This document shows positions 1-6,300 of a stretch of DNA of 8,837 nt, in pieces; the stretch's first letter is position 1, and the number at the start of each line of letters is the position of its first letter. The stretch is from an uncultured Lysobacteraceae bacterium (GTDB taxonomy: Bacteria > Pseudomonadota > Gammaproteobacteria > Xanthomonadales > Rhodanobacteraceae): NCBI GenBank assembly GCA_946482585.1, contig CAMLSI010000210.1, forward strand, positions 1 to 8,837, in the 5' to 3' direction. The translations under genes were made by a program, and so were the position numbers. The notes under the pieces were generated by a model. The model was not told the DNA's origin and did no database searches. It saw only the letters and a program-made list of their open reading frames with translations.

Positions 1-1206
1 TTCTGTCTGTTGCTGGCCGCCGCGCCGGCGATGGCCAATACGGTGATAGCCACGATACCGGTCGGCAACAACCCGTATGGCGTCGCCGTCCTGCCGAACG
101 GCACCAGGGCCTACGTCGCCAACTTCAGTTCCAATTCCGTGTCGGTGATCGACACGGCCACGAATGCGGTGACGGCGACGATTCCCGTCGGCAGCCAGGC
201 GTACGGGGTCGGCGTTCATCCGAATGGCACGCGCGCTTACGTCGCCAATGCCGGTTCCCAGACGATATCGGTGATCGACACGGCCACGAACGCGGTGATC
301 GCAACGATTCCCGTCGGCTCGCAGCCGCGTTCGGTCGCTGTCGGGCCGGACGGTGCGCGCGCCTATGCCGCCAACGTGGGTTCGTCCACCGTGTCGGTGA
401 TCGACACAGCCACGAACACGGTGATGGCGACGATTCCCGTCGGCGGCGATCCCCTTTCGGTGGCTTTGCTGCCGGACGGCACGCGCGCGTATACGACCAA
501 TTCCAGTCACGGCACCGTGTCGGTGATCGACACGATGACGAACACGGTGATCGCGACGATTCCCGTCGGCAACACCCCCTATGCCGTCGCCGTCAGGCCG
601 GACGGTGCGCGCGCCTACGTCGCCAACTCCGGCACCGACAACGTGTCGGTGATCGATACGGCCACGAACACGGTGACGGCGACGATTGCCGTCGGCAATG
701 GCCCCCGAGGCGTCGCTTTCCGGCCGGTCGGCGCTCGCGCCTACGTCACCAACTACGGTGCGAACACGGTTTCGGCGATCGACACGGCCACGAATACGGT
801 GAGCGCAACGATTCCCGTCGGCGGGTTCCCGTACGGCGTGGCGTTCAGGCCGGACGGCGCTCGTGCCTATGTCGTCAATTTCGTTTCGTATACCGTTTCG
901 GTGATCGCGATCGGGCCGCAGGTCGCGGCGCTGGCGCCGGGCAACGGTCCGGCGGTGGGCGGCAACACGGTGACGATCACGGGCATCAACTTCACCGGCG
1001 CCACCGCGGTGAACTTCGGCGCGACACCGGCCGCCGGCTTCAGCATCACCAGCGACACGCAGATCGTCGCCACCGCGCCCGCGGGCAGCCTCGGCGCGGT
1101 GGACGTCACCGTGACCACGCCCGACGGTACCAGCAGCAACACCGCCGCCGACGACTATCTCTACGATACGGTGCCGGTGGAGCTGCAGTCCTTCGACGTG
1201 GGGTAA
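1..1206 (+). CDS. Secreted YVTN-repeat beta-propeller with IPT/TIG domain, 5' partial
   Basis: The frame is open at the left edge. The first visible residues (FCLLLAAAPAMA, then NT) are the end of a Sec signal peptide, so the true start lies upstream; a TTG at 10 or ATG at 31 would cut the signal short. From base 46 there are seven blades of exactly 42 residues, each built on IPVG...P.G.RAYV.N...VSVIDTATN, as expected for one closed seven-bladed propeller. The last blade loses the IDTATN end and reads VSVIAIG. Bases 916 to about 1167 encode an IPT/TIG immunoglobulin-like domain (PQVAALAPGNGP, GGNTVTITG.NF). The protein ends with VPVELQSFDVG and shows no membrane anchor. Propellers of this family are extracytoplasmic and usually bind partners or surfaces; no catalytic residue is visible. 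The domain call is firm, the role unknown. It converges on the serine hydrolase gene. Confidence 0.9.
   Translation, partial: FCLLLAAAPAMANTVIATIPVGNNPYGVAVLPNGTRAYVANFSSNSVSVIDTATNAVTATIPVGSQAYGVGVHPNGTRAYVANAGSQTISVIDTATNAVIATIPVGSQPRSVAVGPDGARAYAANVGSSTVSVIDTATNTVMATIPVGGDPLSVALLPDGTRAYTTNSSHGTVSVIDTMTNTVIATIPVGNTPYAVAVRPDGARAYVANSGTDNVSVIDTATNTVTATIAVGNGPRGVAFRPVGARAYVTNYGANTVSAIDTATNTVSATIPVGGFPYGVAFRPDGARAYVVNFVSYTVSVIAIGPQVAALAPGNGPAVGGNTVTITGINFTGATAVNFGATPAAGFSITSDTQIVATAPAGSLGAVDVTVTTPDGTSSNTAADDYLYDTVPVELQSFDVG
46..912 (+). repeat. Seven tandem 126-bp repeats encoding propeller blades
   Basis: Units begin at 46, 172, 298, 424, 550, 676 and 802 with no insertion or deletion; the last is incomplete at its 3' end. 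Similarity holds at DNA level as well as protein level: the stretch encoding SVIDTATN uses nearly the same codons in most units, and gcgacgattcccgtcgg recurs. This suggests duplication or homogenisation of units rather than only protein-level constraint. Blades 1, 3 and 4 contain the inverted repeat GTGTCG-N5-CGACAC, for example at 139-155. Confidence 0.9.
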
Positions 1207-1284
1207 GCCGCGGCCGTCGGCGCAAGGCGACGAATGCACCTGCGCGCGCAGCGTTCTGCCAGGGCGGGAAATCCGACGGGCCGT

Positions 1285-2739
1285 TCACTTCCGCCGCAGC
1301 TTGCTCAGCTTCGCGCGTGCATCGGCATCGTCGGGTTCCATCGTCAGGTACTTCTCGTAGAGCTCGATCGCCTTTGCCTCGTCGCCGACGCGTTCATAGC
1401 CGTCGGCGAGATCGGAATAGTTCGACGAGACGTCCGGGAAGGCGAACAGGTTCAGTCGCAGCACGTCGATGCCCTGCGAACGTTTGCCTTGCCAGATCAG
1501 CTTGTTGCCCAGCTGATAGATCAGGCCGCTGCGGACGGGAACGCGATTCGGGTTGTCTTGCAGCAGGGCGATGCCGGCGGCGTAGCCGGACTTCGCGGTC
1601 GCGTCGATGGCGCGCTGCGTGAAGTGGTAGCCATCGATATCCGGCGTCGTTCCGAACAGTCGCTGCTTGATGAAGGTCTGCACGCTCCAGAAGCCATCGA
1701 CCTCGCCGTTCGTCATGATGACGACGGTGTAGCCGAGGTCCGGGGCGATCATGAGCTCATCGGCGATTCCGTAGTGGCCGCCGCCGTGACCAATGATGCG
1801 GTGGTCTCCGATCGTCTCTTCGGCGAAACCGTAGGCGTACATGCGGTTGCCGTATTTCACCTTGCCTGTCGTCAGCAGCTCCGTGCCGGCCTTGCTCAGC
1901 AACCGGTGCTGCAGGAGCGCTTCGGAAAATTTGAGCAGGTCGCCGGCCGTCGAGTAACTGCCGCCCGCGGGACTGCCCTTCACCACGTTGGTGTAGAGAT
2001 TGTTCTGCCATTGCCCCGGCCGTTCCGCCGAGCGCACGTAGCCGAGGGCCATGTTCGGCGTCGCGTAGTCGAGCTCGTACGCGTCGGTGTCTTTCATTCC
2101 GGCTGGCGCGAAAATGTGCTTGCGCACATAGTCGAAGTACGTCTCGCCGCTGACCGCTTCGATGACGAGCCCGAGCACCAGGTATCCGGTGTTGCTGTAG
2201 GCGAGCCGGCTGCCGGGCGAAAACGCCGGCGCTTCGTCGCCGAACAGCGGCAGATAGTCCGAGACGTCCTTGTACTGTTCCTTGGCTGTCGTGGCGTACT
2301 TCGCGAGGAAGTTTCCGAGACCCGAGGTATGCGTGAGCAGCTGATGAATCGTCACCGTGTCGCGGACGACATCGTTCGGATAGGAAGGAAGATGCTCGCC
2401 GACCTTGTCGTCGAGATCGAGCTTGCCGGCTTCGGCCAACTGCAGTATCGCGACGGCGGTGAACATCTTGCCCATCGAAGCAATGCTGAATCGCGTCGCC
2501 TCGGTGTTGCGGATTCCATCGGCCCGATCGGCGAAGCCGTAGGCTTTGAGGAATAGCGGCTTGCCGTCCTTTGCGATCAGGACCACGCCGCTGAAATCGT
2601 CGCCGGCCGCGAGCGACGACAGATGCGCGGCGGACTCGGCGGCGAGCTCTTTCGCCGCGTCGCGTGCGCGTGCGGGCGGCGTCGCCGCCATCATGAACAC
2701 GCAGGCGATTCCCAGACATGCGACGAGACGGCGTGCCAT
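1285..2739 (-). CDS. Secreted serine hydrolase, beta-lactamase/EstB family (S12-like), with C-terminal TPR
   Basis: A 484-residue product with a Sec signal peptide (residues 1-25, hydrophobic run ACLGIACVFMMAA, ending ARA). The beta-lactamase fold follows with the family motifs: SMGK at 88-91 (nucleophile Ser88, base Lys91), HTSGL at 137-141, YSN at 181-183, PAGG...ST..DL..F at 257-271, and HGGG at 318-321 in place of the KTG of classical penicillin-binding proteins. Residues about 405-484 resemble tetratricopeptide repeats (GYERVGDEAKAIELYEKYL). Enzymes of this family act in the periplasm as esterases, D-amino-acid peptidases or amidases; the substrate cannot be read from sequence. The start at 2739 is preferred over the upstream ATG at 2793 because GGAG lies 8 nt before it, it begins the signal peptide, and the upstream start falls before the -10 transcription start. 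Divergent from a MarR gene, its likely repressor. Confidence 0.9.
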   Translation of the reverse strand: MARRLVACLGIACVFMMAATPPARARDAAKELAAESAAHLSSLAAGDDFSGVVLIAKDGKPLFLKAYGFADRADGIRNTEATRFSIASMGKMFTAVAILQLAEAGKLDLDDKVGEHLPSYPNDVVRDTVTIHQLLTHTSGLGNFLAKYATTAKEQYKDVSDYLPLFGDEAPAFSPGSRLAYSNTGYLVLGLVIEAVSGETYFDYVRKHIFAPAGMKDTDAYELDYATPNMALGYVRSAERPGQWQNNLYTNVVKGSPAGGSYSTAGDLLKFSEALLQHRLLSKAGTELLTTGKVKYGNRMYAYGFAEETIGDHRIIGHGGGHYGIADELMIAPDLGYTVVIMTNGEVDGFWSVQTFIKQRLFGTTPDIDGYHFTQRAIDATAKSGYAAGIALLQDNPNRVPVRSGLIYQLGNKLIWQGKRSQGIDVLRLNLFAFPDVSSNYSDLADGYERVGDEAKAIELYEKYLTMEPDDADARAKLSKLRRK

Positions 2740-2747
2740 TTGACTTG

Positions 2748-2751
2748 CTCC
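2748..2751 (-). promoter_or_regulatory. Ribosome binding site that fixes the hydrolase start
   Basis: On the minus strand GGAG stands 8 nt upstream of the ATG at 2739. No comparable motif precedes the ATG at 2793, which would also add 18 residues ahead of the signal peptide. Confidence 0.7.
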
Positions 2752-2757
2752 ATCCGC

Positions 2758-2786
2758 TTGATAGATTCGTCGCTCGAAAATATAGG
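2758..2786 (+). promoter_or_regulatory. Candidate promoter of the first MarR gene
   Basis: TTGATA (2758-2763), a 17-bp spacer and TATAGG (2781-2786). The -10 box is imperfect. Transcription would start near 2793, about 8 nt before the ATG, so the message would have a very short leader. The -10 box overlaps both the hydrolase -10 box and the dyad, so one bound repressor could block both directions, including its own gene. This is inference from sequence only. Confidence 0.4.
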
Positions 2787-2807
2787 TAGGCACCTACGCA
2801 ATGTCAA
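2779..2807 (-). promoter_or_regulatory. Near-consensus sigma-70 promoter of the serine hydrolase gene
   Basis: Read on the minus strand: TTGACA (2807-2802, a perfect -35), a 17-bp spacer, then TATATT (2784-2779, 5 of 6 to consensus). The start point would be near 2772, giving a leader of about 33 nt that holds the GGAG site. The -35 hexamer overlaps the MarR start codon. A promoter this strong usually needs a repressor, and a dyad fills the spacer. Confidence 0.75.
2783..2797. promoter_or_regulatory. Probable MarR operator in the divergent gap
   Basis: Two overlapping inverted repeats are visible: TAGGT-AGGC-ACCTA (2783-2796) and GTAGG-CA-CCTAC (2786-2797). They sit between the -35 and -10 boxes of the hydrolase promoter and overlap the candidate MarR -10 box. 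MarR dimers typically bind short dyads of this kind next to their own genes. Assignment to the adjacent MarR is inferred. Confidence 0.65.
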
Positions 2808-3328
2808 CGCGCGCCCCCTCGAAACGCAAGAATCTCGTCGACGACGCGCGGCAAAAGGCTGCCGCTACATTGGGCGCACGCCTCCGGCGCCTTTCGGAAC
2901 GCATCGACAGCGACGCATCGCGCGTCTACGCGGATGCGGGCCTCGTGTTCGAGCAGCGCTGGTTCGGTACTGTGCATCTCCTGGCCGGGGGCGCCGAGCT
3001 GTCGGTGGGAGAGATCGCCGAAAAACTCGGCATACGCCACGTGTCGGTGAGCCAGACGCGGGATTCGCTCGAGAAAGCCGGCATCGTGGCGTGCGACGTC
3101 GATCCTGCCGACGCGCGCCGCAGAACCTTGCGGCTCACCCGCAAGGGACATCAGCTCGTGGCCAAACTGACTCCATTCAGCGACGCGCTGTCGCAGGTCG
3201 CGATCGAGCTCGACGAAGAAGCGGAAAACGTCGTCGCCGCACTGGAGCGACTGGACAAGGCGCTGGATCGCCGTTCCTTGCTCGAACGAGTGCGAGAGCG
3301 GGTCGCGAAACACCCGGTTGCACGCTAG
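2801..3328 (+). CDS. MarR-family winged-helix regulator, divergent from the serine hydrolase
   Basis: A 175-residue protein of typical MarR length. The winged helix-turn-helix covers about 67-116: LSVGEIAEKLGIRHVSVSQT (67-86) forms the DNA-reading helices, and DPADARRRTLRLTRKG (101-116) the wing, with the family's D..RR..LT..G pattern. Helical flanks (about 12-45 and 120-165) would form the dimer interface. The only cysteine is Cys98, so an OhrR-type N-terminal redox cysteine is absent. There is no alternative start nearby. It most likely represses the serine hydrolase gene, and perhaps itself, through the dyad at 2783-2797; its ligand is unknown. It converges on the CPBP gene. Confidence 0.85.
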   Translation: MSTRAPSKRKNLVDDARQKAAATLGARLRRLSERIDSDASRVYADAGLVFEQRWFGTVHLLAGGAELSVGEIAEKLGIRHVSVSQTRDSLEKAGIVACDVDPADARRRTLRLTRKGHQLVAKLTPFSDALSQVAIELDEEAENVVAALERLDKALDRRSLLERVRERVAKHPVAR

Positions 3329-3452
3329 CTCGCGGAGCGGCCGGCCGCTCTGACGGCGCCGAACGGTGACGTGTTTTCGGCGAGGTGACGATGCCGGAGA
3401 ACGCCGAACGCGCACGCCTCAACGCGCAGCAGGCAACGAGTGATACGAATTC

Positions 3453-3479
3453 GTGCACCGGCGCGCAGCGCCGGTGCAC
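3453..3479 (-). terminator. Stem-loop after the CPBP gene
   Basis: A perfect 12-bp stem (GTGCACCGGCGC and its complement) closes a GCA loop 8 bp beyond the CPBP stop codon. It could also serve the MarR gene coming from the other side, whose stop is about 125 bp away. No clean T-run follows on either strand, so intrinsic termination is not proven; it may act as an mRNA-stabilising hairpin. Confidence 0.55.
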
Positions 3480-3487
3480 CGCCGCCG

Positions 3488-4408
3488 CTATCGAGGCGCC
3501 ACCTCCGCGACGCCCGCGATCCCGGCGCGCGCGTTCGAAGGATGTCCGTCGCTGACCGCGGGCGCGGGTGCCGCCAATCCCTTCCATTTCCACAGCAGCA
3601 GGATCGTCAGCACATCGACGACGACCGCGAAAATGCTGGCCTCCAGGCCGAAGCGTCCTCCGGTCATCCACTCGGGCCCGTCCTGCAGCAGGGGGCGGAA
3701 CCAGCCGGCATGTTCGAATCCGCTGACGCCCAGGCCGAACACGTGGCCCATGCTCCAGTTCCATCCGAGATGCAGGCCGACCGGCAACGCCAGGCTGCGC
3801 GTGCGCAGATAGGCGAGACCGAGCAGCACGGCGCCGAGAAACAGCTCGACGGTGGCCCAGATCAGCGTGGCGCCGTTCATGTCCGGGTTGCCCCAGTGGC
3901 TCGTGGCGAATACCAGTCCCAGCGCGATCTGCGCGCCCCAGACCCCGATGCCGGCCACGAGCCGCTGGAACACGAAGCCCCGGAACAGCGTTTCCTCGAA
4001 CAGCGCGACGAACAGGAACACACAGAGACCTTTCGTCAGCACGCCCACATCGCGTGCCGGGTCCAGTTCGAAACGAATGCCACCGGCCGCGCCGAGCATC
4101 GCGACCGCGAGCAGCACCGTCGCGATGCCGAGCAGGCAACCCACGCCCAGCTCCCGCGCCCAACGCCGATCCAGCACGAAGCCGATGCCGGACAGCCGTT
4201 CCCGGCGCAGGCGCACGCAGAAATAAGTCACCAGCAGCAGGAAGCCGAAACGCAGCGGATCGAGCCAGTCCTGCGTAACGCCGAACTCTTGCAGCGCGCG
4301 GCTCGCCGGGGTGTAGACCGCCCGGCTCGCCACCAGGAGCGCGATGAAGATCAGGATCCACCAGCCGTTGCGCAAGCGCCGGTTCGAGTCGAGAAATAGA
4401 TAGGTCAT
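3488..4408 (-). CDS. CPBP/Rce1-type intramembrane metalloprotease (CAAX/ABI family)
   Basis: A 306-residue multi-pass membrane protein. All three conserved motifs of the CPBP (ABI, PF02517) family are present: EETLFR at 138-143 (EExxxR), FATSH at 167-171 (FxxxH) and HLGWN at 213-217 (HxxxN), which together form the active site within the bilayer. Hydrophobic segments lie near 16-32, 53-66, 87-107, 126-140, 155-170, 183-199 and 256-273. The tail (about 280-306) is soluble and Ala-rich. Bacterial members cleave membrane substrates or give bacteriocin immunity; the substrate here is unknown. No strong Shine-Dalgarno precedes the ATG, but the opening RRLRNGWWIL is a usual N-terminus for the family. 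It is divergent from the second MarR gene with an 18-bp palindrome between them. Confidence 0.88.
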   Translation of the reverse strand: MTYLFLDSNRRLRNGWWILIFIALLVASRAVYTPASRALQEFGVTQDWLDPLRFGFLLLVTYFCVRLRRERLSGIGFVLDRRWARELGVGCLLGIATVLLAVAMLGAAGGIRFELDPARDVGVLTKGLCVFLFVALFEETLFRGFVFQRLVAGIGVWGAQIALGLVFATSHWGNPDMNGATLIWATVELFLGAVLLGLAYLRTRSLALPVGLHLGWNWSMGHVFGLGVSGFEHAGWFRPLLQDGPEWMTGGRFGLEASIFAVVVDVLTILLLWKWKGLAAPAPAVSDGHPSNARAGIAGVAEVAPR

Positions 4409-4482
4409 GGCCGCCCGTCGGGTTGAGAAAAGAATGCGGCCCGGCGCAGGTCGAGTGCGGCAGCCGCGGCGATCGTCGCATA

Positions 4483-4505
4483 TATCTTGACGTCAAGATA
4501 CTTGA
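4483..4505. promoter_or_regulatory. Perfect 18-bp palindrome plus third half-site, probable MarR operator
   Basis: TATCTTGACGTCAAGATA (4483-4500) is an exact palindrome. A further CTTGA at 4501-4505 pairs with TCAAG (4493-4497) to make an overlapping dyad with an ATA spacer, giving three half-sites in 20 bp. It lies 75 bp before the CPBP start and 45 bp before the MarR start. TTGACG (4487-4492) could be the -35 of the plus-strand promoter, with a weak TAACCT (4509-4514) 16 bp on; no good minus-strand -10 was pinned down. Confidence 0.75.
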
Positions 4506-4544
4506 TGCTAACCTTCTTCCGAAGGTTTAAAGGCGACCGCAGCG

Positions 4545-5063
4545 ATGAGCCCGAAGAATCAGCAATCGGTCGACGGCGTCGACCGGATCGACCGTCTGCT
4601 CGCCGACTGGCAGGCCGAGCGGCCCGAGCTCGACGCGGCCGCGATGGCGATCGTCGGCCGGCTGCTGAGCATCGGCCGACAGCTCGAAGCGCGAGCCAAT
4701 GCGGCACTCAAGCCGTTGGGACTGCACTACACGGACCTCGACGTGATGGCCACTTTGCGCCGCAGCGGCAAGCCTTATCGGCTCACGCCGACCCAGTTGC
4801 GCGATTCGGTGCTCATCACGTCCGGCGCGATGACCGCCTGCCTGGATCGCCTCGAAGGCAACGGCCTGATCGCACGCGTCGCCAGTCCGTCCGACCGCCG
4901 CTCCAGCGCTGCGGAACTCACGCCGTCAGGGCGAAAGCTGATCGACAAGGCGATCGTGGTTCGTTTCAGGGAAGCGGCGGATGCCGTGCTCGGTCTGTCC
5001 GACAGCGAACGTGTGCGGCTCGCGGCTTTGCTGAAAAAACTGGGCCACAGCCTCGGGAACTGA
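4545..5063 (+). CDS. MarR-family transcriptional regulator, divergent from the CPBP protease
   Basis: A 172-residue canonical MarR protein. The winged helix-turn-helix spans about 62-130: LTPTQLRDSVLITSGAMTAC (80-99) holds the helix-turn-helix, followed by LDRLEGNGLIAR (100-111), and SPSDRRSSAAELTPSGR (114-130) is the wing with the signature DRR. The N-terminal DW...ERPELD...GRLL pattern is common in one MarR subfamily. The only cysteine (Cys99) lies in the DNA-binding domain, so peroxide sensing of OhrR type is unlikely. The Shine-Dalgarno is weak (AAAGG about 11 nt upstream). It probably binds the palindrome just upstream to control itself, and perhaps the CPBP gene. Ligand unknown. Confidence 0.9.
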   Translation: MSPKNQQSVDGVDRIDRLLADWQAERPELDAAAMAIVGRLLSIGRQLEARANAALKPLGLHYTDLDVMATLRRSGKPYRLTPTQLRDSVLITSGAMTACLDRLEGNGLIARVASPSDRRSSAAELTPSGRKLIDKAIVVRFREAADAVLGLSDSERVRLAALLKKLGHSLGN

Positions 5064-5107
5064 ACGAGCGGCGCCGACGAGTCCGGCCGGTGCTCGACTC
5101 GCCGACG

Positions 5108-5137
5108 CCGGAAGCCGCCGATGACGGCGGTTTCCGG
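5108..5137. terminator. Stem-loop between convergent MarR and carbonic anhydrase genes
   Basis: CCGGAAGCCGCC (5108-5119) pairs with GGCGGTTTCCGG (5126-5137) over 12 bp with one G-U pair and a GATGAC loop. It lies 44 bp after the MarR stop and 43 bp after the carbonic anhydrase stop, an even position suited to a bidirectional terminator. There is no T-run on either side. Confidence 0.55.
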
Positions 5138-5180
5138 GGATTCCCGCGAGGAATGAAATCCGTAACGACCGGCGCGGACG

Positions 5181-6074
5181 TCAGTCGCCGCTCTTTCCGT
5201 TCGGCGTGACGAGATAGACGACCGGTTGAGGCTGCGGCACCGGCCTCGGCGAGCGCACGTTGTTCGGCGGCACTCCTCGCTCGACGAGCAGGGCATTCAG
5301 CCGGGCAACGATTCCCGGCGACGTCCGGATCGGCGTCTTCAGCACGAACCAGCGGATGCCCGTCGTACACGGCGGCGTCGTCAGCGATCCGACATAGCTG
5401 TAGAACGGCTGCTGTCCAAACATCCACAATATCCGGCCGATGTCCACGGCCGCCACGGATTCCGGCGGCGAGCTCACAGACCGGTGGGCGGACGTCAGTG
5501 TGACGTCTTCGGCGGCGCCGGCGTCGGGTGTCCACAGTGCGGCGAAGACGGCGGTGCCGCCGAACTGGTCCGTCGTCTTGATGTGCATCTCGAAGAACGG
5601 ATTCCCTGGTGTCACGTGTTCGTTGCGGGAATGAAAGTGGAATCCGGCGACGGTGTAGGTCAGCGCCTGCGTCGTCTGGCCCACTCCCGGCGCGATCGAG
5701 ACCGACGGCCCCGGAGACGGCAGGAACACGACGTTCTGGTCGTGCCGGTCGAACGTGGTCTGCGTTACGACCGCCGAGGTATTCCACGGCGTGGTCGTCA
5801 CTCTCGTCAGATCGATCGGCGACTGCTGCGGCGGCGACGGCGCGGCGCATTCCGGACCCCAGCTCGGGCCTTCGGGATAGGTCCATTGGGCGACGCCCGG
5901 CGACGGCGGCGTGTGTGCGCAGCCGGAGGCCTCGAACAGGATCAGGGCGATCGCGGCCGGCCGCAGCCAAGCGGATTTGCTCTTCGGCAGGATCCGGTCG
6001 CGGCCTTCGGGAGTCGCTTCGACAGCTTGCGTGCGAGCGCGGTGTCGCGTCGCGGCGGTGTGCGCCATGGTCAT
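5181..6074 (-). CDS. Alpha-class carbonic anhydrase, exported, probable lipoprotein
   Basis: Predicted to hydrate CO2 to bicarbonate in the cell envelope. The 297-residue product keeps the alpha-class landmarks: QWTYPEGPSWGPEC (63-76), QSPIDL (84-89), zinc ligands His146 and His148 in FHFHSRNEH (145-153) with Glu152, third ligand His164 in FEMH, and SLTTPPC (230-236) with Thr232 matching the gatekeeper threonine. Cys76 and Cys236 match the disulfide pair of bacterial enzymes. His111 may be the proton shuttle. A 35-residue Arg-rich stretch precedes the hydrophobic segment (about 36-50), followed by ASGC (49-52), an imperfect lipobox; either lipidation at Cys52 or a signal anchor is possible. 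Starts at 6074 or 6068 (M3) both have a good purine-rich site (AAGGGGAAGGAC), so the choice is open. The usual TPSEH after HFH is replaced by SRNEH. Confidence 0.9.
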   Translation of the reverse strand: MTMAHTAATRHRARTQAVEATPEGRDRILPKSKSAWLRPAAIALILFEASGCAHTPPSPGVAQWTYPEGPSWGPECAAPSPPQQSPIDLTRVTTTPWNTSAVVTQTTFDRHDQNVVFLPSPGPSVSIAPGVGQTTQALTYTVAGFHFHSRNEHVTPGNPFFEMHIKTTDQFGGTAVFAALWTPDAGAAEDVTLTSAHRSVSSPPESVAAVDIGRILWMFGQQPFYSYVGSLTTPPCTTGIRWFVLKTPIRTSPGIVARLNALLVERGVPPNNVRSPRPVPQPQPVVYLVTPNGKSGD

Positions 6075-6107
6075 GTCCTTCCCCTTGAGAACACGCAGTA
6101 GATTTTT

Positions 6108-6136
6108 ACACTAGCAGCAGTCTGCGGCCTGCTCAA
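6108..6136 (-). promoter_or_regulatory. Candidate promoter of the carbonic anhydrase gene
   Basis: On the minus strand TTGAGC (6136-6131), a 17-bp spacer and TAGTGT (6113-6108), the last preceded by TGC as in extended -10 promoters. The leader would be about 25 nt and carries the purine-rich ribosome site. The boxes are only moderate matches. Confidence 0.4.
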
Positions 6137-6193
6137 GCGCATTGATAGGTGCGGACCGTACCTTTCGCTACGCGCTTTCAGTCCTGCCGTGCG

Positions 6194-6220
6194 TGCCGAT
6201 CGTCGCTTCGACGATCGGCA
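6194..6220. other. Perfect 12-bp inverted repeat upstream of the cysteine-rich gene
   Basis: TGCCGATCGTCG and its exact complement surround CTT. It sits 22 bp before a TATTAT box and about 80 bp before the start of the cysteine-rich gene, in a divergent gap where no transcript is expected to end. It may be an operator, or a barrier to read-through from outside; function unknown. Confidence 0.5.
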
Positions 6221-6242
6221 ACTGGCCGCTTGGTGATTTGTG

Positions 6243-6248
6243 TATTAT
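6243..6248 (+). promoter_or_regulatory. Candidate -10 box of the cysteine-rich gene
   Basis: TATTAT matches five of six consensus bases in an otherwise GC-rich gap. No recognisable -35 box lies 16-18 bp upstream, so activation by a regulator or another sigma factor is possible. The leader would be about 46 nt. Confidence 0.35.
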
Positions 6249-6300
6249 TTCGCGCGCATTGAACGACGATACGCCGCCCGACGCCACGAGGAAAGACGCC

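Noticed and set aside
46..912. CRISPR-like array because of regular direct repeats
   Set aside because: The 126-bp period is in frame and encodes propeller blades; there are no short palindromic repeats with unique spacers.
1207..1284. Terminator in the first convergent gap
   Set aside because: Only a 7-bp pair (CCGTCGG/CCGACGG) separated by about 52 bases is visible, which is too weak to call.
1234..2556. 440-codon open frame on the plus strand
   Set aside because: It lies antisense to the serine hydrolase, whose motifs and signal peptide are clear. The translation is Arg/Val/Gly-rich with no domain, as expected for a shadow frame in GC-rich DNA.
3177..4496. 439-codon open frame on the minus strand
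   Set aside because: It overlaps the CPBP gene in another frame and runs antisense into the MarR gene. It is Arg/Ala/Pro-rich with low complexity and lacks motifs.
4545..5063. OhrR-type peroxide sensor
   Set aside because: The reactive N-terminal cysteine of OhrR is missing and no ohr-like gene is adjacent.
4966..5970. 334-codon open frame on the minus strand
   Set aside because: It is a shifted frame of the carbonic anhydrase and antisense to the MarR 3' end; its composition is Arg-rich and unstructured.
6142..6300. Extended start of the cysteine-rich protein at a TTG
   Set aside because: The added 53 residues are not signal-like, cross the inverted repeat and the candidate -10 box, and lack a ribosome site. 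The ATG at 6301 has one.
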